A DNA stretch of 64,000 nucleotides from Malus domestica (GCF_042453785.1 NC_091664.1:2902501-2966500), one strand, 5' to 3'; shown: positions 42,278 to 53,479, counted from the stretch's first letter. Notes: generated by a model not told the origin, from the letters alone. Numbers and translations are program-made.

Positions 42278-44602
42278 GGGAGATTTTATTTAAACTCATA
42301 TAACCTCTTTCTACACCTAACTTACTTTTTGCGCCTTTTTTTTTTATATAGAAAAAGGATTATATTAAATAGTTCCCCTAGGGCAACCAGTTTGGGTACA
42401 ATAAAAAAGGAACGCATGATGGGCTTCCACATGAAGATATTTATCCCAAACATGGAAACTAGCAACCGAAAACCCCACTCTAGTAATAGCGTCTGCCAGA
42501 AAATTCGCTTCCCTAAAGACATGTTTCCAGCAAATCTCCAAGAACGACTCAGCCAGCCAGCTAATGTCTCCAAGAATGGTCTTCAGTCTCCAAGGAGTGT
42601 TATAATTACCTCTAATAGCCTCAATCACCAATTTTGAATCACCCTCCACCATGATACGGGACAATCATTTGGCCTTAGCCAACCAAAGACCATTATGCAA
42701 AGCAAGGCACTCCGCAACAGATATCGTGTTTTGGCCAGTAAATCTAGTCCCTGCAGCAACAGGTTCACCTGTCAAATTTCTAATCACAAAACCAGAAGCT
42801 GCACCTTGGTTCACCATAGAGCCATCGAAGTTGAGTTTAATAAAACCGGCATCAGGAGGACGCCACCGGATAGAAGAATGCAGGGATGGGTTGCTACCAC
42901 TTTGACTCACGGGACTTATACTATTAGCTTCAATAAATTCCTTTCCAAGATTAAGAGCAGACTTAACAATCCAGGAATGGTTTGGAACTTTATTATGAAA
43001 CACCACGTGATTTCTTTCCTTCCAGATTTGCCAGCAGATGTGCAAAACTATACTAAGGTCACACAAACCTGCATCAACCTTAACCGTAAGATCATTAAGC
43101 CATTCATTAAAATGAAGAGTTTGGTTTAATCTTATGGAATTAGGTATGGCTTGACAATTCCATATTAGTCTGCAAAGTTACAATTCAAGAATAAATGAGC
43201 TCTATTATCTTCCTCAGCATTGCACATAGGGCAGATGGATGAAATATTGTTGACAAACCTGGATAATCCGTCTCTTGTATGCAATCTGTCTCTTTTTGCA
43301 CCCATTGGTTTTTAACTAAACTAATAATATCTCTTTAAACCCAAATTTACTACCTTAAATACCCTCACAAACCCAATTCAATATGTAAATTTATCTTTAC
43401 ACCCATTTGAAAAATTAAAAACCCAAAATCAAAGCATTTTATTTTCCTCAAGTCCCACAACTTAATTTTCTTCTCTTCCCCAATCTTGTTCATAAATACA
43501 TCTACCAACTTTATATATTTTTTCATGTTCATCTTTATCTGATTTCTCTCCTATTCTTATAGTTATTCACACCTGCAGAAATCACTTTCAGCTTATCATG
43601 CTTTGCCTAAGATGCCTTGATTGATATTTCACCTTCTAATGTGCTAGAATATGAGCCCCTTTTAGGGTTCTTTAACCTGTTATGTCATGCTTGGATGTAA
43701 ATTAATTGAAAGGAATAATTATTTGTCCTGACACGATTGATGCTCATATTTTTGTTGGCTTTGGTATGGTTGTTAGCATACTTCACATAAATGACTATTT
43801 TTTTGTTGTGTACAAAAATGCATGTTATGCTTTAAATGCATGTTCGTTGTGTTCACTAAGACTTTTCCTTCATTGGTTTTGGTATATGATTTCAAAGACC
43901 TTGGCAGAGGAAGTTGCTATTGGAAGTTTGCAAAATAAAATGGAATCGACATCGTTACAATAAATCCAGGATTGGTGATTGATCCTCTCTCACAGCTAAC
44001 TCTGAACACAAGCATGGAGCCTATTTTGGAACTCGTAAATTGTACTCCTGAGCAATTATTTATAAAATTTCATTACTCATTAATATATTGCATGATTTTG
44101 TCAAGTAATCATTCCTACTAGAGAACCTATTTTGAGGGATTTGGACGGTGGATGATTGTTAAGTTTTAGATGAAGAGCCCAAAGCTCTTCAACCAAAACG
44201 AAGATGGAAAATCCAGACTACATAAAGGTTACAGATTTTTAACATCATCGGTGCAACAGTGAGCAGCAACTAGAGCATAGTGGGTTGATCAATTTACAAA
44301 AAAAATCCATGAATCGAGCATCAACTATGACACTTATTTAGTGTGTCCGGGCATTGTAGCAGACCAGGATTAATGAAAAAAATTGAAACCCAAATACTCA
44401 TATTATAAACTCTAAAAAATTGAATTCAAATAAACAAATCATTCATAAATCGAGTCATAGAGGATTCAAAAGTTCAAAATCACCATCCATCAATATAAAA
44501 AAATTGTTTTTCTAGCTATTAGGTTTTAGCCTGAATAAAAGCAGGATAAATACGGAGTGATGATAGAGTTTAATTATAGTGTGTGGGTTTAAATAAAATA
44601 CC
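42278..44602. mobile_element. Mutator-like element, larger relative of 2640-3576
   Basis: The left end (GGGAGATTTTATTTAAACTC, then TTTCTACACCTAACTTAC) and right end (inverted: GTATTTTATTTAAACCC) match those of the 2640 element. The subterminal blocks also match: ATATCTCTTTAAACCCAAAT on the left, and on the right ATAAATCGAGTCATAG, GAGGATTCAAAA and CCATCCATCAATA. It is enlarged by an inserted LINE tail. No clear 9-bp duplication remains at its ends. Confidence 0.7.
42336..43291 (-). mobile_element. 5'-truncated L1-type LINE (zf-RVT and RNase H end)
   Basis: On the minus strand: a zinc-binding RT C-terminal motif (ICPMCNAEEDNRAHLFLNC), a degenerate linker, then an RNase H-like domain with LNFDGSM, AECLALHNGL, VEGDSKLVIEAI and REANFLADAIT. 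An A-tail (T-run at 42336-42346) ends it. Near-identical 11-bp duplications flank it: CTTTTTGCGCC at 42325-42335 and CTTTTTGCACC at 43292-43302. In-frame stops, including a TGA at 42665-42667 in the RNase H domain, show it is dead. Confidence 0.85.
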
Positions 44603-44713
44603 TATATTCACATGAATTATATTTAAACATCAAATGATGATTATATTAAATAGATATATTCACAAGAATTATATCTAATTGTCAGATCATAGTTGTATGG
44701 AATACATGTAAGT

Positions 44714-45006
44714 TGTCATATCCCGGCCCGGGCCCCACCATATCCTAGGTTCGACTCCGCCGTAGTACGATGTTGTCCGCTTTGGGCCCCGATCATGCCC
44801 TTATGGTTTTATTTTTGGGAACTCACACGAGAACTTCCCAGTGGGTCACCCATCCTAGGATTGCTCTCACGCGAACTCGCTTAACTTCAAAGTTCCGATG
44901 GAACCCGAAGCCAGTGAGCTCCCAAAAGGCATCATGCTAGGTAGAGATTGGAATGTACATATAAGGCTTACAATATCCACTCCTCTTGGCGATGTGGGAT
45001 GTTACA
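44714..45006 (-). mobile_element. Cassandra-type TRIM LTR with 5S rRNA-like domain
   Basis: A 293-bp unit running TGTCATATCC...GATGTTACA on the plus strand. Read on the minus strand it begins TGTAACATCCCACATCGCC. About 44816-44913 is a 5S rRNA-like segment on the minus strand (GAAGTTAAGCGAGTTCGCG, then GGATGGGTGACC and CTGGGAAGT), the hallmark of Cassandra retrotransposons, which use a 5S-derived Pol III promoter in the LTR. Only one LTR is present here. The next 26 bp (to GGGATGTGACA, 45032) look like adjoining Cassandra internal or terminal sequence. Confidence 0.9.
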
Positions 45007-45032
45007 ATGAGGGCTCGGGCAGGGATGTGACA

Positions 45033-45394
45033 TAAGAATTGATGGCAATCTCCAAATTTTAATACTATAGTTGATTGCGTCATAGTTTTTAGTAGACTAA
45101 ACAATATCTTACATGACCTGTTAGCATGACATGGGTAAGTATTACCCATGGGTACTTGTTTCATCCTATTAAATGCATGCATCTTTGGAGTGTAGTTGTA
45201 AAAAATCATCAAAATCAAAGTTAAAATAACCGTTAAATTGTGATTTTTCATTTATAACCGTCGAAAAGGTTTGTCCGTTACTTGATATTTGAATGTTTGT
45301 TTTTTTTCGATTTTTGGCGTACACGATCTCGAAGTATATATACAAACAAGTTTGACGGTTGGATCGTTGAAACTAATTTCATACGATGCATATC
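45033..45394. other. Intergenic, no feature seen
   Basis: Short AT-rich stretch between the Cassandra LTR and the next MITE. No gene is supported. Confidence 0.4.
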
Positions 45395-45868
45395 CAGGGA
45401 CGAAGTCAGAGATTTGTATGAATGGGGGCATCCTCAAACAATAAAATTACAATTAAAAAGCTAAAAAATTTACTAAACAAACACTTATATATTAATCTTA
45501 TAAAGTTTTTCATACAAAACACTTAGAATCATTGTTGGTGAAGTCAGTCATATTGATACTAAGAGAAATGCTAAGGAGACACTCTCAAAGTAGGACTCTC
45601 CGCCACCTCATGTTTTTGGCACAATAATTAATAATGTTGGTACAGGAATTATGCTGAAAATATGAGGTGATGGAAAGTTCATGGAGATGTCCACTTTTGA
45701 AAGAGTCTCCTTAGCATTTCCCTTGATACCAATTAACATATAGGGTTCAATTTTTATTTTAATTAGGGTTGGTCATTGAGATGCAAAATTGTACAATTTT
45801 TCTGCACTCAAAAATGTTGTTTGAGTGGGGGCATCCGCCCCCTCTAGGCCTATAGTGGCTCGGTCCCT
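45395..45868. mobile_element. MITE with CAGGGAC ends, host of a nested MITE
   Basis: Starts CAGGGACGAAGTCAGAG and ends ATAGTGGCTCGGTCCCT (inverted: AGGGACCGAGCCACT). It is flanked by ATGCATATC and ATGCGTATC, a 9-bp target duplication with one mismatch. Both subterminal regions carry a GTGGGGGCATC-type block. It has no coding capacity and matches a common plant MITE type. Confidence 0.75.
45561..45722. mobile_element. 162-bp MITE nested in the CAGGGAC element
   Basis: The inverted ends GAAATGCTAAGGAGAC and (inverted) GGGAAATGCTAAGGAGAC extend for about 35 bp. Flanking 8-mers are TTGATACT and TTGATACC (45553-45560 and 45723-45730). It is an hAT-like MITE that could fold into a long hairpin. 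Confidence 0.85.
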
Positions 45869-46600
45869 ATGCGTATCCCATAAAATTCAATGGTATATAT
45901 ATTTATTAAATAGCTTTAAATTTATCATTACATATCCCCTATCAAGCTCATTCCGATCACTCCATCATTAACTCTCGAATTTCAGAAAGACGAATAATTT
46001 TTAAGGAAAATTAATGAAAAGGGCTTGAAAACTTTGAGTTTTAATGATAAGGACAAAATAAAGGGTAAAGTGAATAGTACTAGAATTGACTTTTTAGTGT
46101 AAAAATGTGGTTTTTCGTTAAAGTGAACAGTACCATGTGCTTTTCGTTAAAGTTTCCTATTTTTTATGCATGATTAGAAATTATAGTTGGATATAACGTC
46201 TTGTTGATTGTTGTTTGGCGTTACTTGTTTCTCTTGAGATTTCAAGTTCCATTAGCCCAAAAAAAAAATATATAATTTCTAATATGTGTCACAGCTTAGG
46301 TCGTGTCACCTTTTATTAAGGAGTTGGGTTTGAATTTGAATTTTATCACTAGTTAGTTTAATGGATTGACGTGATGTGATACATCAAAATGACCGGTTTA
46401 CAACTTATTTATCATGTCTAATTTTAGAGTGAAACCGATTTAATTGGAACAGTGCCTACTGTAGAAAACCCAATGGTAAAAGTCAATTAACATTTTACTT
46501 TGACACATAAACATGGTTAATAAATACGAGACTGGTACGTCAGTACCTATTTCACACACCAATTTTTATGACCCAATAAAAATATCACATATGTCATGTC
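45869..46600. other. Intergenic, no feature seen
   Basis: AT-rich DNA with no coding or repeat structure that I can support. Confidence 0.4.
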
Positions 46601-46706
46601 CCTATTCTTTTCTATCTTTGTAACGAAACACAACCTCACCCACCCTTAAAACTGTTACCAAACTTAAATCTTCTTCGCCGCTTCGTCTTCCTTCCGTTCG
46701 AACAAA

Positions 46707-46945
46707 TTGATGACGGTACTCATAACCGGCCACCGCGGCCTCGTCGGCTCTGCCATTATCCTGCAAGCTCCATATTCTAGGATTCAACAACCTCGCACCC
46801 TCGACGGTCTCGACCTCACTCGCAAAGCCGGCGTCGAGTCCTTGTTCACCACCAAGCGAGAAGCCCCAACTCGTCATCCTCACTACAGCAGAAGACGGTG
46901 GCATTCACTGCTGGGTGGAGTCGACGATTGGAGGAGTGATTGTGT
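46707..46945 (+). pseudogene. GDP-L-fucose synthase (GER-type) fragment
   Basis: From an ATG at 46707 the frame reads VLITGHRGLVGSAI, the Rossmann-type NADP-binding start of GDP-4-keto-6-deoxymannose epimerase/reductase, and then LDLTRKAGVESLF. After this a frameshift moves the homology to another frame (LVILTTAEDGGIH, matching the V..A...GGIH block), and nothing further follows. About 75 of the usual 310-330 residues remain. A leader-like region with no stop-rich AT bias precedes the ATG, so this is the 5' end of a duplicated gene. Confidence 0.8.
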
Positions 46946-46979
46946 GTGGGGTCGACGGAGAAAGCTTAGTGCGACTGAT

Positions 46980-49040
46980 AAACTCGTGTTTTTTTTTTCT
47001 GTTTGGAACTCCCACTTGTTGAATTTTATCATTTTGGTTTACATCTGCCATGGGAAGAAGATTATTATTTTGGTTTAGGTGGTCTTTCATGGTAGATCAG
47101 GCATGGTAAGAAAGGAACAAGAAAAGATGAATGCTTGGTTATTGGAGGCTGTTTGGTTACTAAGCAGGGGTGTGGGAGAGAATTTCAAATGACAGATGTT
47201 GTATTCCTGTTGGACCACATAGCTTGGTGTAGTCAAATTAGGATTTGATAGCATTTTAATTGATTTTAAAATCTGGATGTATTCAATTAGGATTTTAAAA
47301 GATTTTGAAATCAGAGTGTAGTCAAATTAGGATTTTAGAGGATTCTCAATTAGGATTTTAAATGAGTCTGCAGATGTCTAGGTGTAGTGAAATTACCAAG
47401 GATTTGCTAGGATTTTGATGAGTGATGGATTTTAATGGATTTAAGGGTGTGTGGTATAAATACCAAATGCTATCAAGAATCCAATCTATTTCCACTCAAA
47501 ATATACCTATTTTTACTTATTTGGGCAATTTGGGTAAAATATGGCATTTGGAGGACAAATGAGCAAGAAAGCTAACTTGGAAAGATATTTGGTTGCAGGT
47601 GGAGGGGTTTGACTCTATAATATTGTTTCTCCCATTTGTTTGGGTGGTGGAGGTTTGCCAAGAGAATTGTTTAATCAAGACAAGTGCATGCTTTTTCATG
47701 CAAGTGGATGGAATGCACCATGAGAGCTTTCGGACAAGGAACATGTGAAAGAAGCCAACTTGCTTCTTTTAAATGTTAGTTTATTACAAGTGGGAAAACA
47801 TGTGATGAAAGCATGTGGTGGAGGTGCAAGTTTCCCTTTTAATATTATTTCTCCATACAAGTTGGCAAGAGAAATACAAACTGCCCAAGTTTCTTTTGGG
47901 CAGATGCAGTGTCTTCAGCAGGAGGGTTTCCTCCAGATCTCTATTTAAAGGAGCCCAAACACAAGGATTATGGACACTCAAAACAACCAATCAAAACTCT
48001 ACTCAAATTAGCTCATCAGCTTCCTTGTAGACATTTATTTTTAGCCAAGCATCCTTTGCTTTTCTTGTTTATTAGCTCTGCTACTCACTTGTAGTATCGA
48101 TCTTATTTGTGGCTTTTATGTACAACCCTCTTTCAGTCATTTAATCCACAAGCAATCTGCAATATTAGTCACTTTCCTCTGTCATTTATATTTCCAAGCA
48201 ACATTATCATTTACATATTGTTCTATCTCTTCATATAAGTAAAGTCCTTATTTTTAAGGCAAACAAAGAACCTTAATTTGAGTAACTCCCACTCAATGGC
48301 ACAATCTCTTGGTTCGAAGTCAAACTCAGGCGCAACCTCAATCATTCAAATCCCGTCTACTAGCAGCATCTAGTAGTGGCACGCCCGCACCCCACCAATC
48401 TCGTATGTGAACAAATCCCTGGTATGCCCGCAAGGCATCATGGCGGATTTAGGGAGCGAACACAATCCTTACCCCTCAGATTTCTTTTCACGTAAATACC
48501 TTTGCTAACGCTTATTTTCCCCTTCTACTACTTCCTATCTATGTTGTACTTTTATTTCCCGAAATCCAATTCAATAAACTCAGAATTTGGATAAAAGTAA
48601 GAATTTGGAAATTGACATGCACGAATTCCCTTGTTTGGATTCATAAACATAGAAATTTGGAATTTTCGCGTGGAAAAAAACTTGAAATTTGGGACCTCTA
48701 ATTCTCAAGTTTAAATTCCATATACATAGGTGTCATTTCCCAATTTCTATGATTGAGAGCTTAAAAATAACAAATTCCGTATTTAATTTCATTGTTCTTT
48801 TAGGCTAACAAAACAAGAAAATTCACAATTCCAGAAAATAAAATCCCGTCAATTCAATTTCTGTCATTTTAAAATTCCTTGGTAATCTTAAATTTTTTTA
48901 TCCAAATATAGTGTAATAGAAATCTATATAAATATGTCAAAATCTAAATAGAATTGTAAAGTTCATTAAAATCTTTTAAAATCTATCACCTAACAAAAAT
49001 CTATTAAAATCATTTGAAATCCAAATTGACTGCACGTATC
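46980..49040. other. Transposon-derived, AT-rich region without genes
   Basis: 47220-47450 and 48880-49030 carry diverged copies of AATTAGGATTTTAAAA-type repeats in opposite orientations, suggesting the ends of an old terminal-repeat element. About 47500-48260 looks LTR-like (TATTTAAAGGAGCCC, then TGTAGTATCGATC and polyadenylation-like DNA), and 48290-48470 resembles adjoining retrotransposon leader. No coding remnants are recognisable, so all assignments here are weak. Confidence 0.35.
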
Positions 49041-49079
49041 ATCCGTGCAAATGGGGCTCATGTGAACTTTATCTCCTTC

Positions 49080-49310
49080 CTCTCTCACACACACAGTACA
49101 CACGCACGCACGCAGAGAGAAAGGAGAGACGGCGGAGCCGCGCAGAGAGAGAAAGAGAGACGGCGGAGAGAGAGAAAGAGAGAGTAGCGTTTCCCTTTCA
49201 TCTCTTACTTATCGCCAGACTCTGCAAATCATAACAGCAAGTGGATTAGCTAGCTGCCTGGATTGCAATTCCTTCATTTCCTTCCCCTCCCGACCCTCTG
49301 TTTTCCAGGC
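49080..49310 (+). promoter_or_regulatory. Promoter/leader exon of the PORR gene
   Basis: CA and GA repeats (CACACACACAG, then GAGAGAGAAAGAGAGA blocks with CGGCGGAG) are followed by a C-rich stretch ending TTTTCCAG/GCAAGT near 49309. That could be a GC-AG donor. The acceptor TTTTGGTTTACAG at 50487 would give a leader intron of about 1.2 kb that holds the SINE. This is inferred from sequence only. Confidence 0.45.
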
Positions 49311-49773
49311 AAGTGTTTATTCCTTCCTCTTACTCCCACCTTCTTTTTTTCCAGTGTTTGGTTATTAATATTATTGTTAGTATTTCAATTTTTTTATTGT
49401 TCCATTTGAAAACACTGATATATTTTCTTTGTGGGTATCTTAGTCCTTGTTTGGCATCTAGTATTGAATTGGATTGGATAACCCACTTTCTACCATTTTT
49501 GTGTACCATAAATTTTATTTCTTTTGATTTCTTATGTATTGAAGAACCCTTTTGATTAAGGTTAAATCCGTGCTTTTCACTCAATTTTGCATAAGTTCTT
49601 AGTCAGTCACTATCTCTGGACAAATGATTATTTTTTCTTATCTCAATTTTTTATTTTTTGCATGATAGTTCTTTCTTTTTGGTTGAATTCTTTTTAATGT
49701 TCTTGTGAGTTCAACTCTGGTGCCTCTTCCCTGTTGATGTGTATATATGTATGTCGTTGTGTCATTTGGTGAT

Positions 49774-49956
49774 AAAAAAAAAAAAAAAAAGGGAGGGCGA
49801 CCTCAACTCAACAAGGCTCTTTGCTTTGCGAGGGTCGGGGAACGTCTATTGTACACAACCTTACCCTTGCTTGCAAAGAGGCTGTTTTCAAGACTCGGGC
49901 CCGTGACCTTTCGGTCACAAAGGAGCAACCTTTTCGTTGCGCCAAGACTTGCCCTC
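49774..49956 (-). mobile_element. Full-length tRNA-derived SINE
   Basis: It is flanked by a perfect 14-bp duplication, TGTCATTTGGTGAT (49760-49773 and 49957-49970). On the minus strand it begins with an A-box region (TTGGCGCAACGAAAAGGTTG) and a B box (GGTCACGGGCCCGAGTC), continues into the body shared with the SINE at 12136 and ends in a T-run. The head derives from a tRNA and is complete. Confidence 0.92.
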
Positions 49957-50766
49957 TGTCATTTGGTGATATGGTATCATAATTACTTTGGTTTTTATTT
50001 GGTAGAGTTTTTGTTGTTGAACCATCTTTTATTTATCCGTGATTGTATAACTGGAGCATGAGAATTTGATGACTAGGTCATGGCTGGGTGTTTTGCTTAA
50101 GACCCAGCGGATAGTTCAATTTTTCTGCAGAGAAACCTAGTGTTTGTTTCATACACAATGGAAAATGTTGTGGATTCGGATAGTTAGGTAGGATTCCTTT
50201 ATGGAGAAGAATTTTGTCTTCTGGTGTTAGGTTGAGTCAACATGAAATACAAAATTGGCAAATTGATACTGCTAAGTTTGCTAGTCATAGATGTACAATG
50301 TCTTCTCCTTCTGAATATGGGACATGCGGGTTCCTTTTTCCGCTTATAGATATCAGTTTCCTAAGAACACTGCTTTGCACATTGGTTGAAATTGTGTTTG
50401 CTTGTATGTGTGGCTAAACTTAGGGCTGATGCATGTATTTTGAACCTTTTACATGATTATGTGACTTAAATTTGTTTTGGTTTACAGGTTCCAGTGAAGA
50501 TGATAAAAATAGTGGAAACAAGGTCTAGAATTGTGCTGGTACACTATTATCTCTGGTAGATAAAGTGGGTAGCATCATCGCACTTACTTGGATAGTTGTG
50601 CTTCTTTGTGACAGTTTTGCTTCATCTTGCTCATAAGAAACCACGAAGGCTGGAAACGTTTAATGTGACCCTCGTGTGGATAGTGAGCCAGATGGTATTG
50701 TTGTACCCTTCATAATGTCACCACACATGTGTATTGTGTAGGGTGTAAAGATTGTGAGTGTAAAAT

Positions 50767-52215
50767 ATGGAGTTGTCTTCGCCCTTCTCATTGCAAAGGG
50801 ATTTACCCATCACTTCTCTCAGATCCAGCTTCCTCCCTTGGAATCCTCCTTGCTTATTAGGTACAGTCAAGAGGAATTATAAAAACAATAGGATCTCAGA
50901 AAATATCCCTTTTTCAGTATCTTGCTCATCTGTCAAAACTGTCCGCAGTCCTTCATTGGACAAGCATGTTGTGAAGCAAAACAAGATGCGTTTTGTCCAA
51001 AAGCTACAAACACTGCTTCTTTCCAAACCGAAATGCTATATTCCAATTCATATTCTCAATAAGTGTCGAGCCTACCTTTCCCTATCAAAGCCACGATCCA
51101 TTCTCTCAATGATTCATAGATACCCTACTATTTTTGAACTCTTCATGATCCCAATAGCTCCCTTGCCATCCAATGCAACTAAATCATTATCACAACTCTG
51201 TGTCCGTCTAACCCCAGCTGCAGCAGCCCTTGCTGCTGAGGAATTAAGTCTCAAATCAGCCATCTCTGACACCTTGGCCACCAAACTCCAGAAACTTCTT
51301 ATGCTCTCTTCTCATCATCGACTACTTCTGTCAAAGTTGGTTCACCTAGCTCCAGATCTTGGTCTTCCCCCTAATTTTCGCTCTCGTCTATGCAATGACT
51401 ATCCAAATAAATTCAAGACTGTTGACACCTCCTATGGCCGTGCACTTGAGCTTGTCTCCTGGGACCAAGACTTGGCAAAGCCTTTACCATCTCCAGAAGT
51501 TCAGTCACGTGAGCTAATAGTAGACAGACCTTTGAAATTCAAGCAGTTGACACTCCGAAAGGGTCTAAATTTGAAGAGGCGTCACCAAGATTTTTTGCTC
51601 AAATTCAAAGAAATTCCGGATGTGTGCCCATACAATACCCCCATCTCGGACTTGCCTAAAGAGACAATTGAGGCAGAGAAGAGAGCTTGTTTGGTGGTGA
51701 GAGAAGTGCTAGGGATGACGGTTGAAAAGAGAACTTTGATAGACCACTTGACTCATTTTAGGAATGATTTTGTGCTGTCCAACAAGTTGAGAGGGATGAT
51801 CATACGGCACCCGGAGTTATTCTATGTGAGCTTGAAAGGGCAGAGAGATTCAGTGTTTTTAGTGGAGGGTTTTGATGACAAGGGTGCACTGTTGGAGAAG
51901 AAAGAGACTTTGGTGATAAAGGAAAAGTTGATGCAGTTGGTTAGAGAAAGCAAGAGACTAAGAAGAGAGAGGAAGAAAGCTAGGATTAACAACACTGAGA
52001 TTGGTGGCTCTAGTGATGATTTTGAGTCCGATGGTGATGATGATGATGACTATGATGACGGTTTTCAGAGTTTGTTTGAGCCTGAAGATTTTTATGTGGA
52101 TGATGATGGTGATAAGAAGGGTGAGATAATTGACTACAGGGAGAAAGGGCAGTTTTGGAATGTTGATGCTCATTCTGTTCATGATGGCGGGAAGCAACAA
52201 ATGGAACCTTGGTAG
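50767..52215 (+). CDS. PORR-domain organelle RNA-binding protein (WTF1-like)
   Basis: An intronless 482-codon gene. The first ~70 residues are Ser/Arg-rich and low in acid, consistent with an organelle-targeting peptide. The plant organelle RNA recognition domain then runs from about residue 73 (MRFVQKLQTLLLSKPKCYIP) to about 395, with blocks typical of the family (ILSMIHRYPTIFELF, LPPNFRSRLCNDYPNKFK, FVLSNKLRGMIIRHPELFYV, SLKGQRDSVFLVEGF). The C-terminus is basic (KRLRRERKKARI) and then strongly acidic (Asp-rich, about 425-460). Family members such as WTF1 and RPD1 act in splicing of group II introns in chloroplasts or mitochondria. Which organelle applies here cannot be told by eye. Confidence 0.9.
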   Translation: MELSSPFSLQRDLPITSLRSSFLPWNPPCLLGTVKRNYKNNRISENIPFSVSCSSVKTVRSPSLDKHVVKQNKMRFVQKLQTLLLSKPKCYIPIHILNKCRAYLSLSKPRSILSMIHRYPTIFELFMIPIAPLPSNATKSLSQLCVRLTPAAAALAAEELSLKSAISDTLATKLQKLLMLSSHHRLLLSKLVHLAPDLGLPPNFRSRLCNDYPNKFKTVDTSYGRALELVSWDQDLAKPLPSPEVQSRELIVDRPLKFKQLTLRKGLNLKRRHQDFLLKFKEIPDVCPYNTPISDLPKETIEAEKRACLVVREVLGMTVEKRTLIDHLTHFRNDFVLSNKLRGMIIRHPELFYVSLKGQRDSVFLVEGFDDKGALLEKKETLVIKEKLMQLVRESKRLRRERKKARINNTEIGGSSDDFESDGDDDDDYDDGFQSLFEPEDFYVDDDGDKKGEIIDYREKGQFWNVDAHSVHDGGKQQMEPW

Positions 52216-52680
52216 AAAAGAATGTCAAGTGTTCAGATCTTACCAGAAAATAATCAAAGTGCGAGGATAGTATTATGGCAGTTATATGAATGACTGTAAA
52301 GACGAAGTCTCACAGTCTGTATCTATATATATGAAGCAAATGGCCCTTCACCTAAAGGGTAATTTTTCTGAAATACCTTACATTATCCTGAGGTGAAAAG
52401 TTTACTTAATTCAAAACCACTTCCCTTCACTTTCCTGTTAATAAAATTGGCTTATGGAAGAAGCAGATTGTAGGCAACCTACATAATTGAAGCTTAATAC
52501 AAGGTATCTAAATTTGTGCTGAATTTGTTTTTCATATTCTCTTATTTTATTCGAGGAATTATAACTGTTTTGTTTAAAAGTTTTCCTAGATGAGTAATCA
52601 GTAGTCATTTTACTTGGTCTTCTCTAGTAGTTTGGAAACTAAAGGTGTAACCCTAATCTTTTCAATGTATTAGATTATCA
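52216..52680. other. 3' UTR and flank of the PORR gene
   Basis: Non-coding, AT-rich sequence after the PORR stop codon. It probably includes the 3' UTR and polyadenylation region. No further gene is seen before the fragment at 52.7 kb. Confidence 0.4.
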
Positions 52681-52916
52681 TCTTTGATAAAATGGAGCGT
52701 GTTCTATGGATCATTCTAAATTTGGTTGTATCCTAGTTTATGCTCCGAAAATGATGAATTGGCTTTCGATGACTACATAGTACGAGCCCTACTACGTGGA
52801 CAGATACGGGTCAAACATTTTTCTAATTCTGTTACCACAGTAACCAGGATTTGGTTCTATGCAGAGGCTTTTCTTCCTGACCTACTGGTGGATTTGGGAA
52901 AAGTCAAGTCTAAAAC

Positions 52917-53360
52917 TTACAAGTGCATAATTTCACCACAAATTTTCTCAGAGATGGCCTGCTTGCTTATGAAGGGTTGTTTATGTCTTTGCGAAAGTGT
53001 TGGACTCCTTTGTTGCCCTTACCTTATTAAATGTTTCCTTCCCTTGCAGGCCATGAAGTGGCACAGATAAGTGATCAAGCTCTTCATGGAGGCAACATAT
53101 GCATAAAGATAGCTGATTGGTGTATGTCCAGTGCAGCAACTGAGTTCTCAACCTCTGCATCAATGGCTCCATTACCTTCGTGCTGTTCAGCTATGTATAT
53201 CTACTCAAAAAGTGGTTTCACTTGGAATTTCCTTTCTCGAGCGTGAGCATAGGTATGGAGAATGGAATTACCTTTCACTTTTTACATTGATTCAAGTCGC
53301 TTTGATATATTTCGACTACGCTGTTACTCCTAATGTTTGATTAACATCTGTGAATGAAAT
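52917..53360 (+). pseudogene. Gene fragment homologous to 41016-41395
   Basis: It aligns block by block with the 41-kb copy: ACAAGTGCATAATTTCACC, GAGATGGCCTGCTTGCTTA, GAAGTGGCACAGATAAGTGA, TGCATAAAGATAGCTGAT and CTACTCAAAAAGTGG. It is followed by the same post-stop sequence (TGTTTGATTAACATCTGTG). A TTGCAG acceptor-like site precedes GHEVAQISDQALHGGN. Upstream DNA (52680-52916) encodes coding-like text (ENDELAFDDYIVRALLRGQI) that may be an earlier exon. The reading frame is broken relative to the other copy, so it is probably also non-functional. Confidence 0.5.
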
Positions 53361-53479
53361 AGTTGATACACTATTTCATTACTACGAAACACAACAAATT
53401 GTTGTTGGCCAACACTAGAACTCATCATTACTGCCAAAACTAGAACTCGTCAAGCATATATATACACACTATTTGATTA

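Noticed and set aside
42322..43129. Plus-strand ORFs at 42269-43129
   Set aside because: Shadows of the minus-strand LINE RNase H region.
44816..44913. A genuine 5S rRNA gene on the minus strand
   Set aside because: Only the central and 3' part is 5S-like and it is embedded in a TG...CA-bounded LTR; this is the Cassandra retrotransposon domain.
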